DNA of 41,795 nt, from contig NZ_AXAP01000071.1 in assembly GCF_000472865.1 (NCBI RefSeq), forward strand, positions 1 through 41,795, written 5' to 3'. How positions within the stretch are numbered: the first letter of the stretch is position 1; each line of letters starts with the position of its first letter. A program made the position numbers and the translations under genes. Below the pieces are notes generated by a model. It made no database searches and was not told the DNA's origin. It saw only the letters and a list, made by a program, of their open reading frames with translations. The DNA is from Bradyrhizobium elkanii WSM2783 (GTDB lineage Bacteria > Pseudomonadota > Alphaproteobacteria > Rhizobiales > Xanthobacteraceae). Below, piece after piece: positions 8,236-17,118 of this stretch.

Positions 8236-9017
8236 TCAACCATCCGGTCTCGAGCTTCCAAGAAATTCGGTGAGCAGCGCGTTGAATCGTGCAGGAGCTT
8301 CGAGGTAAGGCAGATGCCCGCAACTCGGCATTCGTGCGATCGAGGATCCTGCGAGCGCTGGTGGAGCTCCTCGACACAGTAGTCCGGGACGAAAGCGTCC
8401 CGTTCTCCTCTGATAAGAAGGATCGGGCAGCGGACATCGGCCAGCTCCGCGCGCTGGTCGAATGCGATGAGCTCGTTGAAACGGGCCCGGATATGTTGGG
8501 GATCGATCCAATTGAGCGATCGCAGGAAGCCCCGGACGATAGCGTCATGCTCGCTGACTCCCATCGCGTATAGTAGTTCTTCGGCCCATCCTCGCCCCCC
8601 GTCGGGCAGGAGGAGCAGATCATAGAGCTTGAGGCGCGCCTCCCTGTCCGCCGGCTTCAAGTGGATGAACGCGTTGACGACCGCGATGCGCTCAACGCGT
8701 TCTGGATGGCGTGCCGCGAACATCAAAGCGACGCGAGCACCTTTCGAAAGGCCACAGATTGCGATCCGTTCGATCTGGAGATGCTCAGTCAGCGCGAGAA
8801 TCGCTTCCCAATAGCGATCGAATCGTACTTCGCGCCCCTCTGATCGACCGTGGCCGGGCATGTCAATTCCGACGACGCGATGAGTCGTCGCAAGGGCTAA
8901 GCGTTGCAACATCCAGTTGTCCACATTGCCGCCAAGGCCGTGAACAAAGAGCAATGCCAGTCCCGCTCCCTCAAGCGTATAGTGCAACCTTCGGCCGTCA
9001 TGGATGAAAGAGCTCAT
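8236..9017 (-). pseudogene. Alpha/beta hydrolase, frameshifted near 8350
   Basis: The first ~225 residues read as an alpha/beta-fold hydrolase: oxyanion region LLFVHGLGGN, nucleophile elbow GLSKG (Ser), and the LIRGERDAFVPDYC strand with the acid residue. After EELHQR the frame goes wrong; the expected C-terminus, SIARMPSCGHLPYLEAPARF with the catalytic His in GHLPY, is found intact in another frame ending at 8236. A single missing base near 8350 explains this. As it stands the protein would lose its catalytic His and read on to 8079, through the hairpin at 8094. Either a recent pseudogene or a sequencing error. It trails the serC-like gene by 242 bases on the same strand. Confidence 0.8.
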
Positions 9018-9259
9018 TGCCTCATGCTCTCCGGAGCGAGCTTGGAATGCGCTGCCGTCGCGTCAAGCGGACTACACCGTACCGACGCATCTACGATCAG
9101 CACGACCCCTCTATACCTAAGGGAAACTGGCGGCACGGCAGCTGCGGGAGGAATTGCATCACGCCGTTTCCTCCATCGAAGAATATGATGACCGTTACAC
9201 CGGTTGAGAACTTGCGAATGTTCGGCTTCATCGTTGAAAGCCGTCGCCCGCTCTATTGA

Positions 9260-10429
9260 TCACGTTCGGACCGCCTCCCTGACTTCCTGGTAACACCAAC
9301 TCAGCCACTCGAGCGCCAAGGCAAGATCGGATGCCGCGACGGTTGCTCCGCCCCAGAAGCGGAAGCCGGGAGGAGCCGTCCGGTAAGCGCCGGCATCGAA
9401 CGCAACGCGCTCCTGTGCCAACCGCGCGACGACGGCGTTTGCCACCACAGACTGCAAGACTTGGTCCCCACCTAGCTCCGGATCGACAATCCTGAGGCAG
9501 ATCGACGTCTGTGACCGGATCTCCGCGCGACTGGCAAGAAAATCGCACCACTTGTTCCGGCTGACCCATTGGGCGGCGCGGTCGAAATTTTCCTGGCACC
9601 GCGCCTTCAAGGCAGGAAGACCGCCAATGTCGCGCGCCCAACGCAGCCCGTCGATCGCATCTTCGACTGCCAGAAGCGATGGCGTGTTGATCGTTTCCCC
9701 GACGAACAGCCCTTCGATGACGAGGCCACTCTTGACCATGCGGAAGAGTTTCGGCATCGGCCAGCGCGGAACGTGATCAGTCAGACGCTCGACGGCCCGT
9801 GGGCTCAAGACCATCATGCCATGGGCAGCCTCGCCGCCGAGCACCTTCTGCCATGACCAGGTCGTCACATCGAGCTTGGACCAGGGCAGGTCCATGGCGA
9901 ACGCAGCCGACGTCGCATCGCAGATCGTCAAACCGCTCCGGTCTTCGGTGATCCAGTCAGCATCGGGGACCCGGACGCCGGAAGACGTTCCGTTCCACGT
10001 AAAGACAATGTCGCGTTCCGGGTCCGCCCGCCGAAGGTCTGGAAGTTCGCCATGGGCGGCCATAAAGATCCTCAAATCACCGAGCCCGAGCTCCCGCGTG
10101 ATGTCTACCACCCAGTCGCCGCCGAAGCTGTCCCATGCGAAGACATCGACGCCACGTGGCCCGAGTAGCCCCCAAAGCGCCATCTCCACGGCGCCGGTGT
10201 CGGAGCCGGGCACGATTGCGATTCGATAGTCGTCCGGAATCTCCAAAACCTCTCGCGTTAGGTCGATAACCTCGCGAAGCTTCGCCTTGCCTTCCTTGGA
10301 GCGATGTGATCGGCCTAGCGCAGCGCCGTTCAACGCCTGCAGCGACCATCCGGGACGTTTCCGGCAGGGGCCGGACGAGAAGTTCGGGTTCGTAGGTTTC
10401 CTAGCTGGTCGAGAAATCCCTTCGCGCAT
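9260..10429 (-). CDS. serC: Phosphoserine-type aminotransferase (SerC_2 group)
   Basis: A 389-residue PLP-dependent class V aminotransferase resembling the alphaproteobacterial/archaeal phosphoserine transaminases. Visible features: PNFSSGPCRKRPGW at the N-terminus, the GRSHRSKEG loop, IVPGSDTGAVEMALW, and the cofactor lysine in WSWQKVLGGEAAHGM. The family converts 3-phosphohydroxypyruvate and glutamate to phosphoserine. It follows the acyl-CoA-dehydrogenase-like gene by 18 bases and is probably cotranscribed from the hemA promoter. In this setting the amino acceptor may differ from that of the housekeeping enzyme; serine/glycine supply for ALA synthesis is one possible role (inference). Confidence 0.88.
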   Translation of the reverse strand: MREGISRPARKPTNPNFSSGPCRKRPGWSLQALNGAALGRSHRSKEGKAKLREVIDLTREVLEIPDDYRIAIVPGSDTGAVEMALWGLLGPRGVDVFAWDSFGGDWVVDITRELGLGDLRIFMAAHGELPDLRRADPERDIVFTWNGTSSGVRVPDADWITEDRSGLTICDATSAAFAMDLPWSKLDVTTWSWQKVLGGEAAHGMMVLSPRAVERLTDHVPRWPMPKLFRMVKSGLVIEGLFVGETINTPSLLAVEDAIDGLRWARDIGGLPALKARCQENFDRAAQWVSRNKWCDFLASRAEIRSQTSICLRIVDPELGGDQVLQSVVANAVVARLAQERVAFDAGAYRTAPPGFRFWGGATVAASDLALALEWLSWCYQEVREAVRT

Positions 10430-10447
10430 CTTTGCGTCCTTTCCGGT

Positions 10448-11524
10448 CTACGCAACTGCTCCGCTTTCGCGGTAGGCCGCGAGCGCGGTCTTGAGCTGGA
10501 CCAGACTTGGCGTGACCACCGGAATGAAGGCGGCCTCCCTCCAGCGCCGATCGAAACTGGCCCCGGACGCCCTCAGATAGCCACGGCCACCCGTGCTCTG
10601 GAGCTCGAGCCCAACAGCCTGCATAACGATGTCGGCGAGAGCGATGCGGATCTTGAACAGCGCCTCCGGCTTAGCTCGGAACATGCCGGAGCGGAGCCCC
10701 TCCCGCAGATTGCTTTCCTGCTCGACCAGCGCCGAGGTCAGCGCAATCACCGGCTCAGTGAGTATCTGACGCCGGGGTGCGAGGCGGCCGTGCGCTTCCG
10801 CAAGCGCGCGCCGCGCCAGCCCGATGGACATGCCGCACTGGAGGCCGAGGAAGGCCGGGCGCACCTCCGGCAGCCAGACATTGGCATCGGGATGGATCAC
10901 GCGATCCGCATCGATCTGCACGCCCGAAAGAGTTGCGCCTGCCGTGTTGCTCGCGCGCAGCGCGATGATGTCGAGGTCGGCTGAGCGGCTAAGACCTGCA
11001 TCGTCATGCGCTACCGAGGCGATGAAGGCGCCTCGCCTGTGCTTTCTCGCCACAGCCACGGCGAGATGAAAGCCTTGCCAGCGCAGATTTGTGACCCAAG
11101 GTAACATTCCATCGAGCACGAGGCCGTCGGCTTGCGCGCGCACGTTCACCTGCAGCTCCTCGATGCCGGAGAGAAACTTCATCGCATTAGATAGACCGGT
11201 GGCGCCGGCCACGCGTCCAGCCAAGAGGTCCGGCAGCAGCGCCTGGCGCAACCCCGCATTGGGACTTTGTAAGAGATACTCGATGTAGCTACGATGCGCC
11301 CAGAGCACGAAGCCGGCAGCTACCGAATGTTCAGAAGCAGCCGCGATCGCCTCGACACCGTCCGTGACGTCGCCCCCTGCTCCACCGTCGGCGACGGGTA
11401 GGCCGGCACCAAGCAACCCGCCCGCCGCAAGCCGCGGGAGAAGTTCGCCGGCCAGGGTGTTCTCCGTGTCCAGGCTGAAGGCGTTCCTGTCCAACCATGC
11501 TGCAAGCTCGGCATCGACCGACAC
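10448..11524 (-). CDS. Acyl-CoA dehydrogenase family flavoprotein
   Basis: A 358-residue protein with the acyl-CoA dehydrogenase fold: an N-terminal helical part (LPVADGGAGG), a middle beta domain around residues 115-200, and a C-terminal helical bundle containing STGGRGYL near the end. It is at the short end for the family, and substrate cannot be assigned. The start is GTG at 11524 with AAGGA about 9 bases upstream; the stop of ahpD is 6 bases before it. It is fourth gene after sir in the hemA-led run, so a role in the same response, perhaps flavin-dependent monooxygenation or dehydrogenation of a nitrile-derived compound, is inferred only from position. Confidence 0.8.
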   Translation of the reverse strand: MSVDAELAAWLDRNAFSLDTENTLAGELLPRLAAGGLLGAGLPVADGGAGGDVTDGVEAIAAASEHSVAAGFVLWAHRSYIEYLLQSPNAGLRQALLPDLLAGRVAGATGLSNAMKFLSGIEELQVNVRAQADGLVLDGMLPWVTNLRWQGFHLAVAVARKHRRGAFIASVAHDDAGLSRSADLDIIALRASNTAGATLSGVQIDADRVIHPDANVWLPEVRPAFLGLQCGMSIGLARRALAEAHGRLAPRRQILTEPVIALTSALVEQESNLREGLRSGMFRAKPEALFKIRIALADIVMQAVGLELQSTGGRGYLRASGASFDRRWREAAFIPVVTPSLVQLKTALAAYRESGAVA

Positions 11525-11530
11525 GGCGGA

Positions 11531-12058
11531 TCATCCTTTCGCGGCAGCGGCGCGCACGCCATCCCAGCGGTAGGGCTCGAACTCCGGGTTGAGCGGTGAG
11601 TCGCCGAGATTGTTGGCGAAGTTGCACAGCGTGGCGAGGCTCACTCCGAGCACCACCTCAAGTGCCGCCTGGTCGCCGAATCCGGCCGACTTGAAAGCCT
11701 CGAGCTCGACATCGTCGACGCGGCCGCGTGTAGCGATCACCGCCTTCGTGAAGCGCGCGACGGCGTCTAGGCGCGCATCAGGCACATGACCGAGATCGCG
11801 CAGGGCCTCGACTGCTTCCTTATCGAGTCCTGCCTGCTTGTAGGCGGCAGACGTGTGACCGGCGACGCAAAAGCCGCAGCCATGCGTCGCGGCTGCAGTG
11901 ATCTGCACGGTCTCGCGCTCCGCGACCGACAGAGAGGAGCGCGCATTGATGCCAGAGACCGTCAGATAGGTTTCCAGCGCCACTGGTGCATTGGCGAGCA
12001 CCCGCAGGTTAGCAGCTTCAGGAGCATCTTCAATCGTTCGTAGGGGCAGTCTTGTCAT
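11531..12058 (-). CDS. Carboxymuconolactone decarboxylase / AhpD-like protein
   Basis: A 175-residue protein of the carboxymuconolactone decarboxylase/AhpD superfamily. The redox motif HGCGFCVAGH (Cys-x-x-Cys plus the downstream His) lies near residue 60, as in peroxidase-associated AhpD proteins; it suggests thiol-dependent peroxide reduction or a relay function. The helical repeat AVARFTKAVIATRG follows. The ATG overlaps the TGA of the DUF934 gene (ATGA), implying translational coupling within the hemA-sir unit. Oxidative stress is a known consequence of cyanide inhibiting respiration, which would fit its place here (inference). Confidence 0.88.
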   Translation of the reverse strand: MTRLPLRTIEDAPEAANLRVLANAPVALETYLTVSGINARSSLSVAERETVQITAAATHGCGFCVAGHTSAAYKQAGLDKEAVEALRDLGHVPDARLDAVARFTKAVIATRGRVDDVELEAFKSAGFGDQAALEVVLGVSLATLCNFANNLGDSPLNPEFEPYRWDGVRAAAAKG

Positions 12059-12567
12059 GATCTCTCCTCTTCATTCGCGGGCGCTGCAGCGCGCCGTCCG
12101 ATCAGGCGCTGCAGCAGCGGCCCTCCGCTCAAAAGTCTGGACGCGGAGAGAGCACCTTGCTGCCACTGCGCAGGCGGATGCTCCGGCGGCGTTACGATGG
12201 TCGAGAACCCACACTGCACGAGTGCGGCGAGCTGATCCGGCAGGATGTGTCCGATCGCGCGGATGTCGCCCTTGAATCCATGTCTGTCTCGAAGCGCGCG
12301 AGCAACGGTGAAGCCGCGGCCGTCGCGAAACTTCGGGAACTCGACAACGACAAGCTCGAGCTTGTCGAGGAAGGGAAGGATCTTATCAGCCGTAACTCCG
12401 GCAGCCGCGAACACACCGATTGGGCCGTCGATGCGAATCTCTGATCCCACCGACGCCAACACGTCGAGCGGGATGACATACTTCGGCCGGATCGCGCCGT
12501 CTCCGTTCGCGTCGGGATAGCTCCAGCCGTCCTCGATGACCCGCGCTTTGTTATTGATGAGCGCCAT
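12055..12567 (-). CDS. DUF934 protein, sulfite/nitrite reductase partner
   Basis: A 170-residue DUF934 protein. Family features are EDGWSYP near the N-terminus, PIGVFAA, LVVVEFPKFRDGRGFT in the middle and GHILPDQL near residue 125. DUF934 genes regularly sit directly behind sulfite reductase genes in alpha- and betaproteobacteria; the biochemical role is not settled. The ATG at 12567 lies inside the end of the reductase gene (17-base overlap), and its stop overlaps the ahpD start. The frame is open to 13104, but that upstream part is an out-of-frame reading of the reductase. Confidence 0.9.
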   Translation of the reverse strand: MALINNKARVIEDGWSYPDANGDGAIRPKYVIPLDVLASVGSEIRIDGPIGVFAAAGVTADKILPFLDKLELVVVEFPKFRDGRGFTVARALRDRHGFKGDIRAIGHILPDQLAALVQCGFSTIVTPPEHPPAQWQQGALSASRLLSGGPLLQRLIGRRAAAPANEEERS

Positions 12568-14563
12568 AGACCGCCTCCCTGAAGGGTGCCGTTCCAAGCC
12601 GCCGGCAGGTGTCGATGAAGCTCTCCCCGTCGGTACGGTGCGCGAGATAGGCGTCGACGATTGCCTCAATCGCGTCAGGCACGGCCCCGACAGCGACCGA
12701 GGGACCGATAATCGTGCCGATGGACGCTTTCTCGTCGGCCGCGCCGCCGAGCGTGATCTGATAGACCTCCTCGCCATTCTTATCGACGCCGAGCAGCCCG
12801 ATGTGCCCGACATGATGATGACCGCACGCGTTGATGCAGCCAGAGATGTTGAGGTCGAGAGGTCCAATTTCGGCTTGCCGTGCCGGATCGGCGAAACGAT
12901 CCGCGATCTTCTGCGCGATCGGGATTGAACGGGCCGTTGCGAGGCTGCAATAGTCCATGCCGGGACAGGAGATGATATCGGTGACGAGGCCGACATTCCC
13001 CGTCGCAAGACCGCCATCAACCAGGGCCTGCCATAGGTTAGGGAGCTGTTCCTTGCGGACATGCGGCAGAACAAGGTTCTGCTCGTGCGATACCCTGATC
13101 TCACCGAAGGAGAAGTGATCAGCTAGATCCGCGATCAGGTCCATCTCGTCGGCGCTCACGTCGCCGGGGATTCCGCCAATGGGCTTTAGCGAGATCACCG
13201 CGGAAATGTAGCCCGGTTCGCGATGTGGGTGCGTGCTCGTTCGAACCCAGGCTCTGAACGCACGGTTCGACTTCACCGCACGTTCGAACTCTGGCGTTTC
13301 CGAGGGCAAGGGAACAAAGGGCGGCCGCACGAAGCGCGCAGCAACCACCGAGACCACGTCATCCTCGAGGACGCAAGAGTCAGCAGGCATGGCCGCGAAC
13401 TCATGCTCGATCATCTCGATGAAGCGCTCCGGCTTCATGTCGCGAACGAGGATCTTGATCCGCGCTTTGTAGATGTTGTCGCGTCGACCCAGCGTGTTGT
13501 AGACGCGAAGGATTGCCTCGACATAGCGCAAGAGATTGCGAACCGGCAGCCAGTCCCGGACCTTGGTGCCGACCATGGGCGTGCGTCCAAGACCGCCGCC
13601 CGCGTAGATCTGAAATCCCGGCTCACCTTTCGCGTTACGCTTCGCGAGTATGCCGATGTCATGGACGCGGACCGCCGCGCGGTCCTGAGGGCTGCCTGTG
13701 ATCGCGATCTTGAACTTGCGGGGTAGATAGGTGAACTCGGGATGATCAGTCGACCATTGCCGGAGGATCTCCGCGTAGAGACGCGGATCGACAACCTCTT
13801 CCGCAGCGGCGCCAGCGAAATGGTCGGTCGTAACGTTGCGCACGCAATTGCCGCTCGTCTGAATGGCGTGAAGGTCCGCTTCTGCCAGCACAGCGAGAAT
13901 GTCCGCCGCATCTGTCAGTCGAGGCCAGTTGAACTGAATGTTTTGGCGCGTCGTGAAATGCCCGTAACCGCGGTCGTAGTAGCGAGCGACATAGGCAAGC
14001 TGCCGCATCTGCGAAGCGCCCAGCACGCCATAGGGTAGCGCCACCCGAAGCATGTAGCCGTGGAGCTGGAGATAGAGGCCGTTCATCAGGCGGAGCGGCT
14101 TAAACTCGTCCTCGTTCAGCTCACCCGAAAGACGGCGCTGGACCTGTCGACGAAACTGCTCGGCGCGGTCGCGCAGGAACTGACGATCATATTCGTCATA
14201 GCGATAGATGCCCGCGTAGGGAGACCTCGAAGTGGCCGATGGTGGTGCCAGCAATGGTGGGCGCGCCCACCGCTCCCCGACCGCCGTTTTGGCCAAGTCC
14301 TCCCGAACACTTGGTCCTGCGCCTCGTAATCGTTCGCGGCGCGCTTGGGGGACAGGACGCCCCTCAACAAGATCGGCCGGAATATCCCGAATGTCGACGG
14401 CAACATCCCGGTCGCGATCTCTGACCGTCTCAAGCGCGGATTGGAGCGCGTTACCATCGAGGGCGTCCGCGGCTTCAAGTCGATCGGTCCACTCCCCGTT
14501 TGAGCCCAACCAGACAACGACGCCATCCGATAAGCGATTTGCAGTGACGATGCTCTTGGGCAT
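12551..14563 (-). CDS. cysI: Siroheme sulfite/nitrite reductase with N-terminal DUF2849 fusion
   Basis: A 670-residue fusion. Residues 1 to ~95 (TANRLSDGVVVWL, RRERLRGAGPSVR) match the small DUF2849 proteins that in rhizobia are encoded separately just before the reductase. From ~115 on it is a ferredoxin-type siroheme reductase with FTTRQNIQFNW and both 4Fe-4S/siroheme cysteine pairs: Cys533 and Cys539 (CPGMDYC), Cys576 and Cys580 (GCINACGHHH). Such enzymes reduce sulfite to sulfide or nitrite to ammonia with six electrons; SirA-like paralogues are known next to cyanide-insensitive oxidase genes. It starts 26 bases after hemA and overlaps DUF934. Whether sulfite or nitrite is the substrate cannot be read; cysH, cysD and cysN genes are absent here. 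Confidence 0.93.
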   Translation of the reverse strand: MPKSIVTANRLSDGVVVWLGSNGEWTDRLEAADALDGNALQSALETVRDRDRDVAVDIRDIPADLVEGRPVPQARRERLRGAGPSVREDLAKTAVGERWARPPLLAPPSATSRSPYAGIYRYDEYDRQFLRDRAEQFRRQVQRRLSGELNEDEFKPLRLMNGLYLQLHGYMLRVALPYGVLGASQMRQLAYVARYYDRGYGHFTTRQNIQFNWPRLTDAADILAVLAEADLHAIQTSGNCVRNVTTDHFAGAAAEEVVDPRLYAEILRQWSTDHPEFTYLPRKFKIAITGSPQDRAAVRVHDIGILAKRNAKGEPGFQIYAGGGLGRTPMVGTKVRDWLPVRNLLRYVEAILRVYNTLGRRDNIYKARIKILVRDMKPERFIEMIEHEFAAMPADSCVLEDDVVSVVAARFVRPPFVPLPSETPEFERAVKSNRAFRAWVRTSTHPHREPGYISAVISLKPIGGIPGDVSADEMDLIADLADHFSFGEIRVSHEQNLVLPHVRKEQLPNLWQALVDGGLATGNVGLVTDIISCPGMDYCSLATARSIPIAQKIADRFADPARQAEIGPLDLNISGCINACGHHHVGHIGLLGVDKNGEEVYQITLGGAADEKASIGTIIGPSVAVGAVPDAIEAIVDAYLAHRTDGESFIDTCRRLGTAPFREAVYGAHQ

Positions 14564-14589
14564 GTGGTATCTCTTCAGGTGGGCTAGAC

Positions 14590-15813
14590 TCAGGCAGCTT
14601 GGCGGGCTGCGGCCCAGCCCAGGTCACGGCCCACGGCGATGAGCGCGTCGACGAGATCACGCATGTGCGCTTCAGTGTGGAACGGCGTCGGCGTGATGCG
14701 CAGGCGCTCCAGACCGCGCGCCACCGTGGGATAATTGATGGGCTGGACATAGATGCCGCGACCGGCCAAGAGCAATTCGCTGATACGCCGGCACAGATGC
14801 GCATCCCCCACCATCACCGGCAGGATATGAGTGGGCGAGTCGAGCACGGGCAGGCCCCCGCTCTTGAGCATCGCCTTCAGCCGAGCCGCATTCTCAGCCT
14901 GCCTCGTGCGGTCTTCAGGGTGCGCTTTCACATGCTGTATGGCGGCCAGGGCTCCCGCAGCAAGGTGGGGAGGAAGCGACGTAGTGAAGATGAAGCTGTC
15001 GGCGAGGCTCCGGATCACGTCGATCATGAGCGCCGAACCGGCGACATAGCCGCCCATCACGCCAAAGGCTTTCGCCAGGGTACCTTCGATCAGTGTCACA
15101 CGATGGGCTACGCCGTCACGCTCGGCGATTCCGCCGCCGCGCGCGCCATAGAGCCCCACCGCGTGAACCTCATCAAGATAGGTGATAGCGCCATGCTTCT
15201 CAGCGATGCCGCAGATGGCGGCAATCGGCGCCACGTCGCCGTCCATGCTGTAGACGCTCTCGAAGGCAACAATCTTAGGGCGCGCTGGATCGACGCTGCC
15301 CATCAGCTCATCGAGATGAGCGACATCGTTATGCCGAAAGATGAGCCTCTCCGCGCCAGATCGGCGAATGCCCTCGATCATCGAGTTGTGGTTGAGCGCA
15401 TCGGAGAAGATGACGCAGTCTGGCAGGAGCCGGCCTAAGCTGCCGAGCGCCGCGAGGTTCGAGATCCAGCCTGACGTGAAGATTAGTGCCGCCTCCTTGC
15501 CGTGAAGATCGGCAAGCTCGGCTTCGAGAGCAACATGCTGACGATTAGTACCGGAGATGTTGCGCGTCCCTCCGGTGCCGGCACCGGAGATATCGATCGC
15601 GTTGTGCATGGCTGCAAGGACACGGGGATGCTGCCCCATGCCGAGATAATCATTGCTGCACCAGACCGTGACGCGCTGGATCCCACCATCCGGGCGATGC
15701 CAGAGAGCCGTAGGGAATTCTCCCGCGATCCGCTCCAGCTCGATGAACGTCCGATAGCGGCCGTCCAGTTTCATCTCGGAAATTAGTTCTCGAAACTTGG
15801 CGTCGAAATCCAT
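14590..15813 (-). CDS. hemA: 5-aminolevulinate synthase
   Basis: A 407-residue PLP enzyme condensing glycine and succinyl-CoA to 5-aminolevulinate, the first step of tetrapyrrole synthesis in alphaproteobacteria (Shemin pathway). Conserved parts are WCSNDYLGMGQHP, GTGGTRNISGT, DEVHAVGLYG and the cofactor lysine Lys248 in EGTLAKAFG; length is typical. It leads the sir-DUF934-ahpD-ACAD-serC run and has operator-like copy 3 82 bases upstream. A dedicated hemA in this operon would supply siroheme for the reductase and haem for the cyo and bd oxidases encoded nearby (inference). A second, housekeeping hemA is likely elsewhere in the genome. Confidence 0.95.
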   Translation of the reverse strand: MDFDAKFRELISEMKLDGRYRTFIELERIAGEFPTALWHRPDGGIQRVTVWCSNDYLGMGQHPRVLAAMHNAIDISGAGTGGTRNISGTNRQHVALEAELADLHGKEAALIFTSGWISNLAALGSLGRLLPDCVIFSDALNHNSMIEGIRRSGAERLIFRHNDVAHLDELMGSVDPARPKIVAFESVYSMDGDVAPIAAICGIAEKHGAITYLDEVHAVGLYGARGGGIAERDGVAHRVTLIEGTLAKAFGVMGGYVAGSALMIDVIRSLADSFIFTTSLPPHLAAGALAAIQHVKAHPEDRTRQAENAARLKAMLKSGGLPVLDSPTHILPVMVGDAHLCRRISELLLAGRGIYVQPINYPTVARGLERLRITPTPFHTEAHMRDLVDALIAVGRDLGWAAARQAA

Positions 15814-16116
15814 CGGTTATCACCCATCGCACGCGATTGTCGCTCAAAGACGGTAAGTCTCGGCGAAACATGCCATACATCTTCGCCCAGTTTAGTAGGT
15901 TATATAAGCATACATCTCAACCATACTGCAGGCGAATTGTATGGATCTAACCCCTACGCCTGGAGCATAATCCCTGCTTGCAATCGCACGCGGCGCCTCC
16001 GACGCAACCGTGGCGGTCCATATCGCGAAGACAGCCCGATGCCGCGGGCGGAACCCGAAAGACAGGCCTCGCCCAGCGGATGCAATTGGCGGCAAAAGTC
16101 GTCGAATGAGGGGTAG
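15814..16116. other. Promoter region of the hemA operon
   Basis: A 303-base gap between the end of the MetF-like gene and hemA. It holds operator copy 3 (15895-15913) and extra half-sites: CATAC at 15874 and 15922 and GTATG at 15939. No gene is convincing here. Confidence 0.6.
15895..15913. promoter_or_regulatory. Putative MocR operator, copy 3 (hemA)
   Basis: GTAGG-TTATATAAG-CATAC, one mismatch from the GTATGYT-N5-ARCATAC consensus. It lies 82 bases upstream of hemA, with further CATAC/GTATG half-sites within 35 bases on both sides, as expected for a dimeric regulator that also contacts direct repeats. Confidence 0.6.
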
Positions 16117-17025
16117 TTACTTTATGTATGAATGCGGCACGGCCACGAGATTTTGGTCGCGCAGGAAGCGATCCATCCACCTGACCCCGTCCGCGATGCC
16201 GCCGAATGGATAGAGATGATACAGCAGGGTGCCGAAATCCCGTCCGTTCAATCCGAGGGCAAGCCGTTCGACAAAGCGATCCGACGTGACGCGCTGAAGG
16301 AGATTGGTGAGCGAGAGGCCATACTTTCGCAGGAGCCCGTCCGATCTGATGACACCAAATTGTTCAGCGTATCTGAGCAGTCTGCCGGCATCCGTTGGCC
16401 CAGGGATGCCGATTCGAACGGGCGTAGTGATCTCCTCGCCGCGTAAGCGCGTGATCCAGCGCACGATCGCATCGGCATCGAGTCCGAACTGAGTCGTGAT
16501 TTCGACGGAGCAGCCGGCCTCCTTCAGGAAAGCGAGCTTCCATCTGAGAGCTCGCCACAGCGTGTCGGCATCGATCTTTGGATGCCCTTCCGGGTGTGCG
16601 ACAATCCCTACATGGCGAATGGCGTGGCGCTGGAGGATCCCACTTTCCAGTAGGCCCAAGGAGTTTACATAGGGACCGGCAGGCGTCATCGGGTCGCCCC
16701 CGACCAGCATGAAACGCGTCGGGGCTACCTCACCGATCAAGTATCCAAGGAAGTTGTCGAGCTCTCTCTCGGAGAGCAGCCGCCGCGCTGAGATGATCGG
16801 CACTGGCTCAAAGCCGTATTGCCGCACTATGCGCGCTGCATGGATACGCTGCGCGTGGTTTTCGCTGCCCAGGAACGCAATATTGATGGGCGTTCCTGGT
16901 GGAATCTCGGCTTTGGACTCCGCAATCCGCGCGACGGTCTTCGCGGTGACCTCCAAGGCGTAGAGACCGCGCGGAGAAGAAACCAAGGCTGGCGGTTGAA
17001 TATGAAGACTATGTATCGGCGTCAC
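16117..17025 (-). CDS. Methylenetetrahydrofolate reductase-like protein
   Basis: A 302-residue protein resembling MetF, the FAD/TIM-barrel enzyme reducing 5,10-methylene- to 5-methyl-tetrahydrofolate. Visible blocks are LYALEVTAKT, the MLVGGDPM strand, GIVAHPEGHPKID (the family HPExHP motif) and LKEAGCSVEITTQFGLD. The C-terminus has GLNGRDFGTLLYHLYPFGG instead of the common MetF ending, so it is a divergent paralogue. It is divergent from mocR (operator copy 4 between them) and upstream of hemA. A link to C1/glycine/methionine metabolism within the response is plausible but unproven. Confidence 0.85.
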   Translation of the reverse strand: MTPIHSLHIQPPALVSSPRGLYALEVTAKTVARIAESKAEIPPGTPINIAFLGSENHAQRIHAARIVRQYGFEPVPIISARRLLSERELDNFLGYLIGEVAPTRFMLVGGDPMTPAGPYVNSLGLLESGILQRHAIRHVGIVAHPEGHPKIDADTLWRALRWKLAFLKEAGCSVEITTQFGLDADAIVRWITRLRGEEITTPVRIGIPGPTDAGRLLRYAEQFGVIRSDGLLRKYGLSLTNLLQRVTSDRFVERLALGLNGRDFGTLLYHLYPFGGIADGVRWMDRFLRDQNLVAVPHSYIK

Positions 17026-17118
17026 CGCGCTTCTCTAAGATTGTCGCGCTAACCGCGGGCCAGCGACGATTGCACGTATCTGCCCTTCCAATCATAACCC
17101 ATACATGCTATCTATAGC

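Noticed and set aside
9018..9259. 44-codon minus-strand frame (MKPNIRKFSTGVTVIIFF...)
   Set aside because: It has no clear ribosome site and no recognisable family, and the interval is short; it is more likely spacer before the hydrolase pseudogene.
12568..13104. Upstream extension of the DUF934 frame
   Set aside because: The extra residues are an out-of-frame reading of the reductase gene; DUF934 homology begins at the ATG at 12567.
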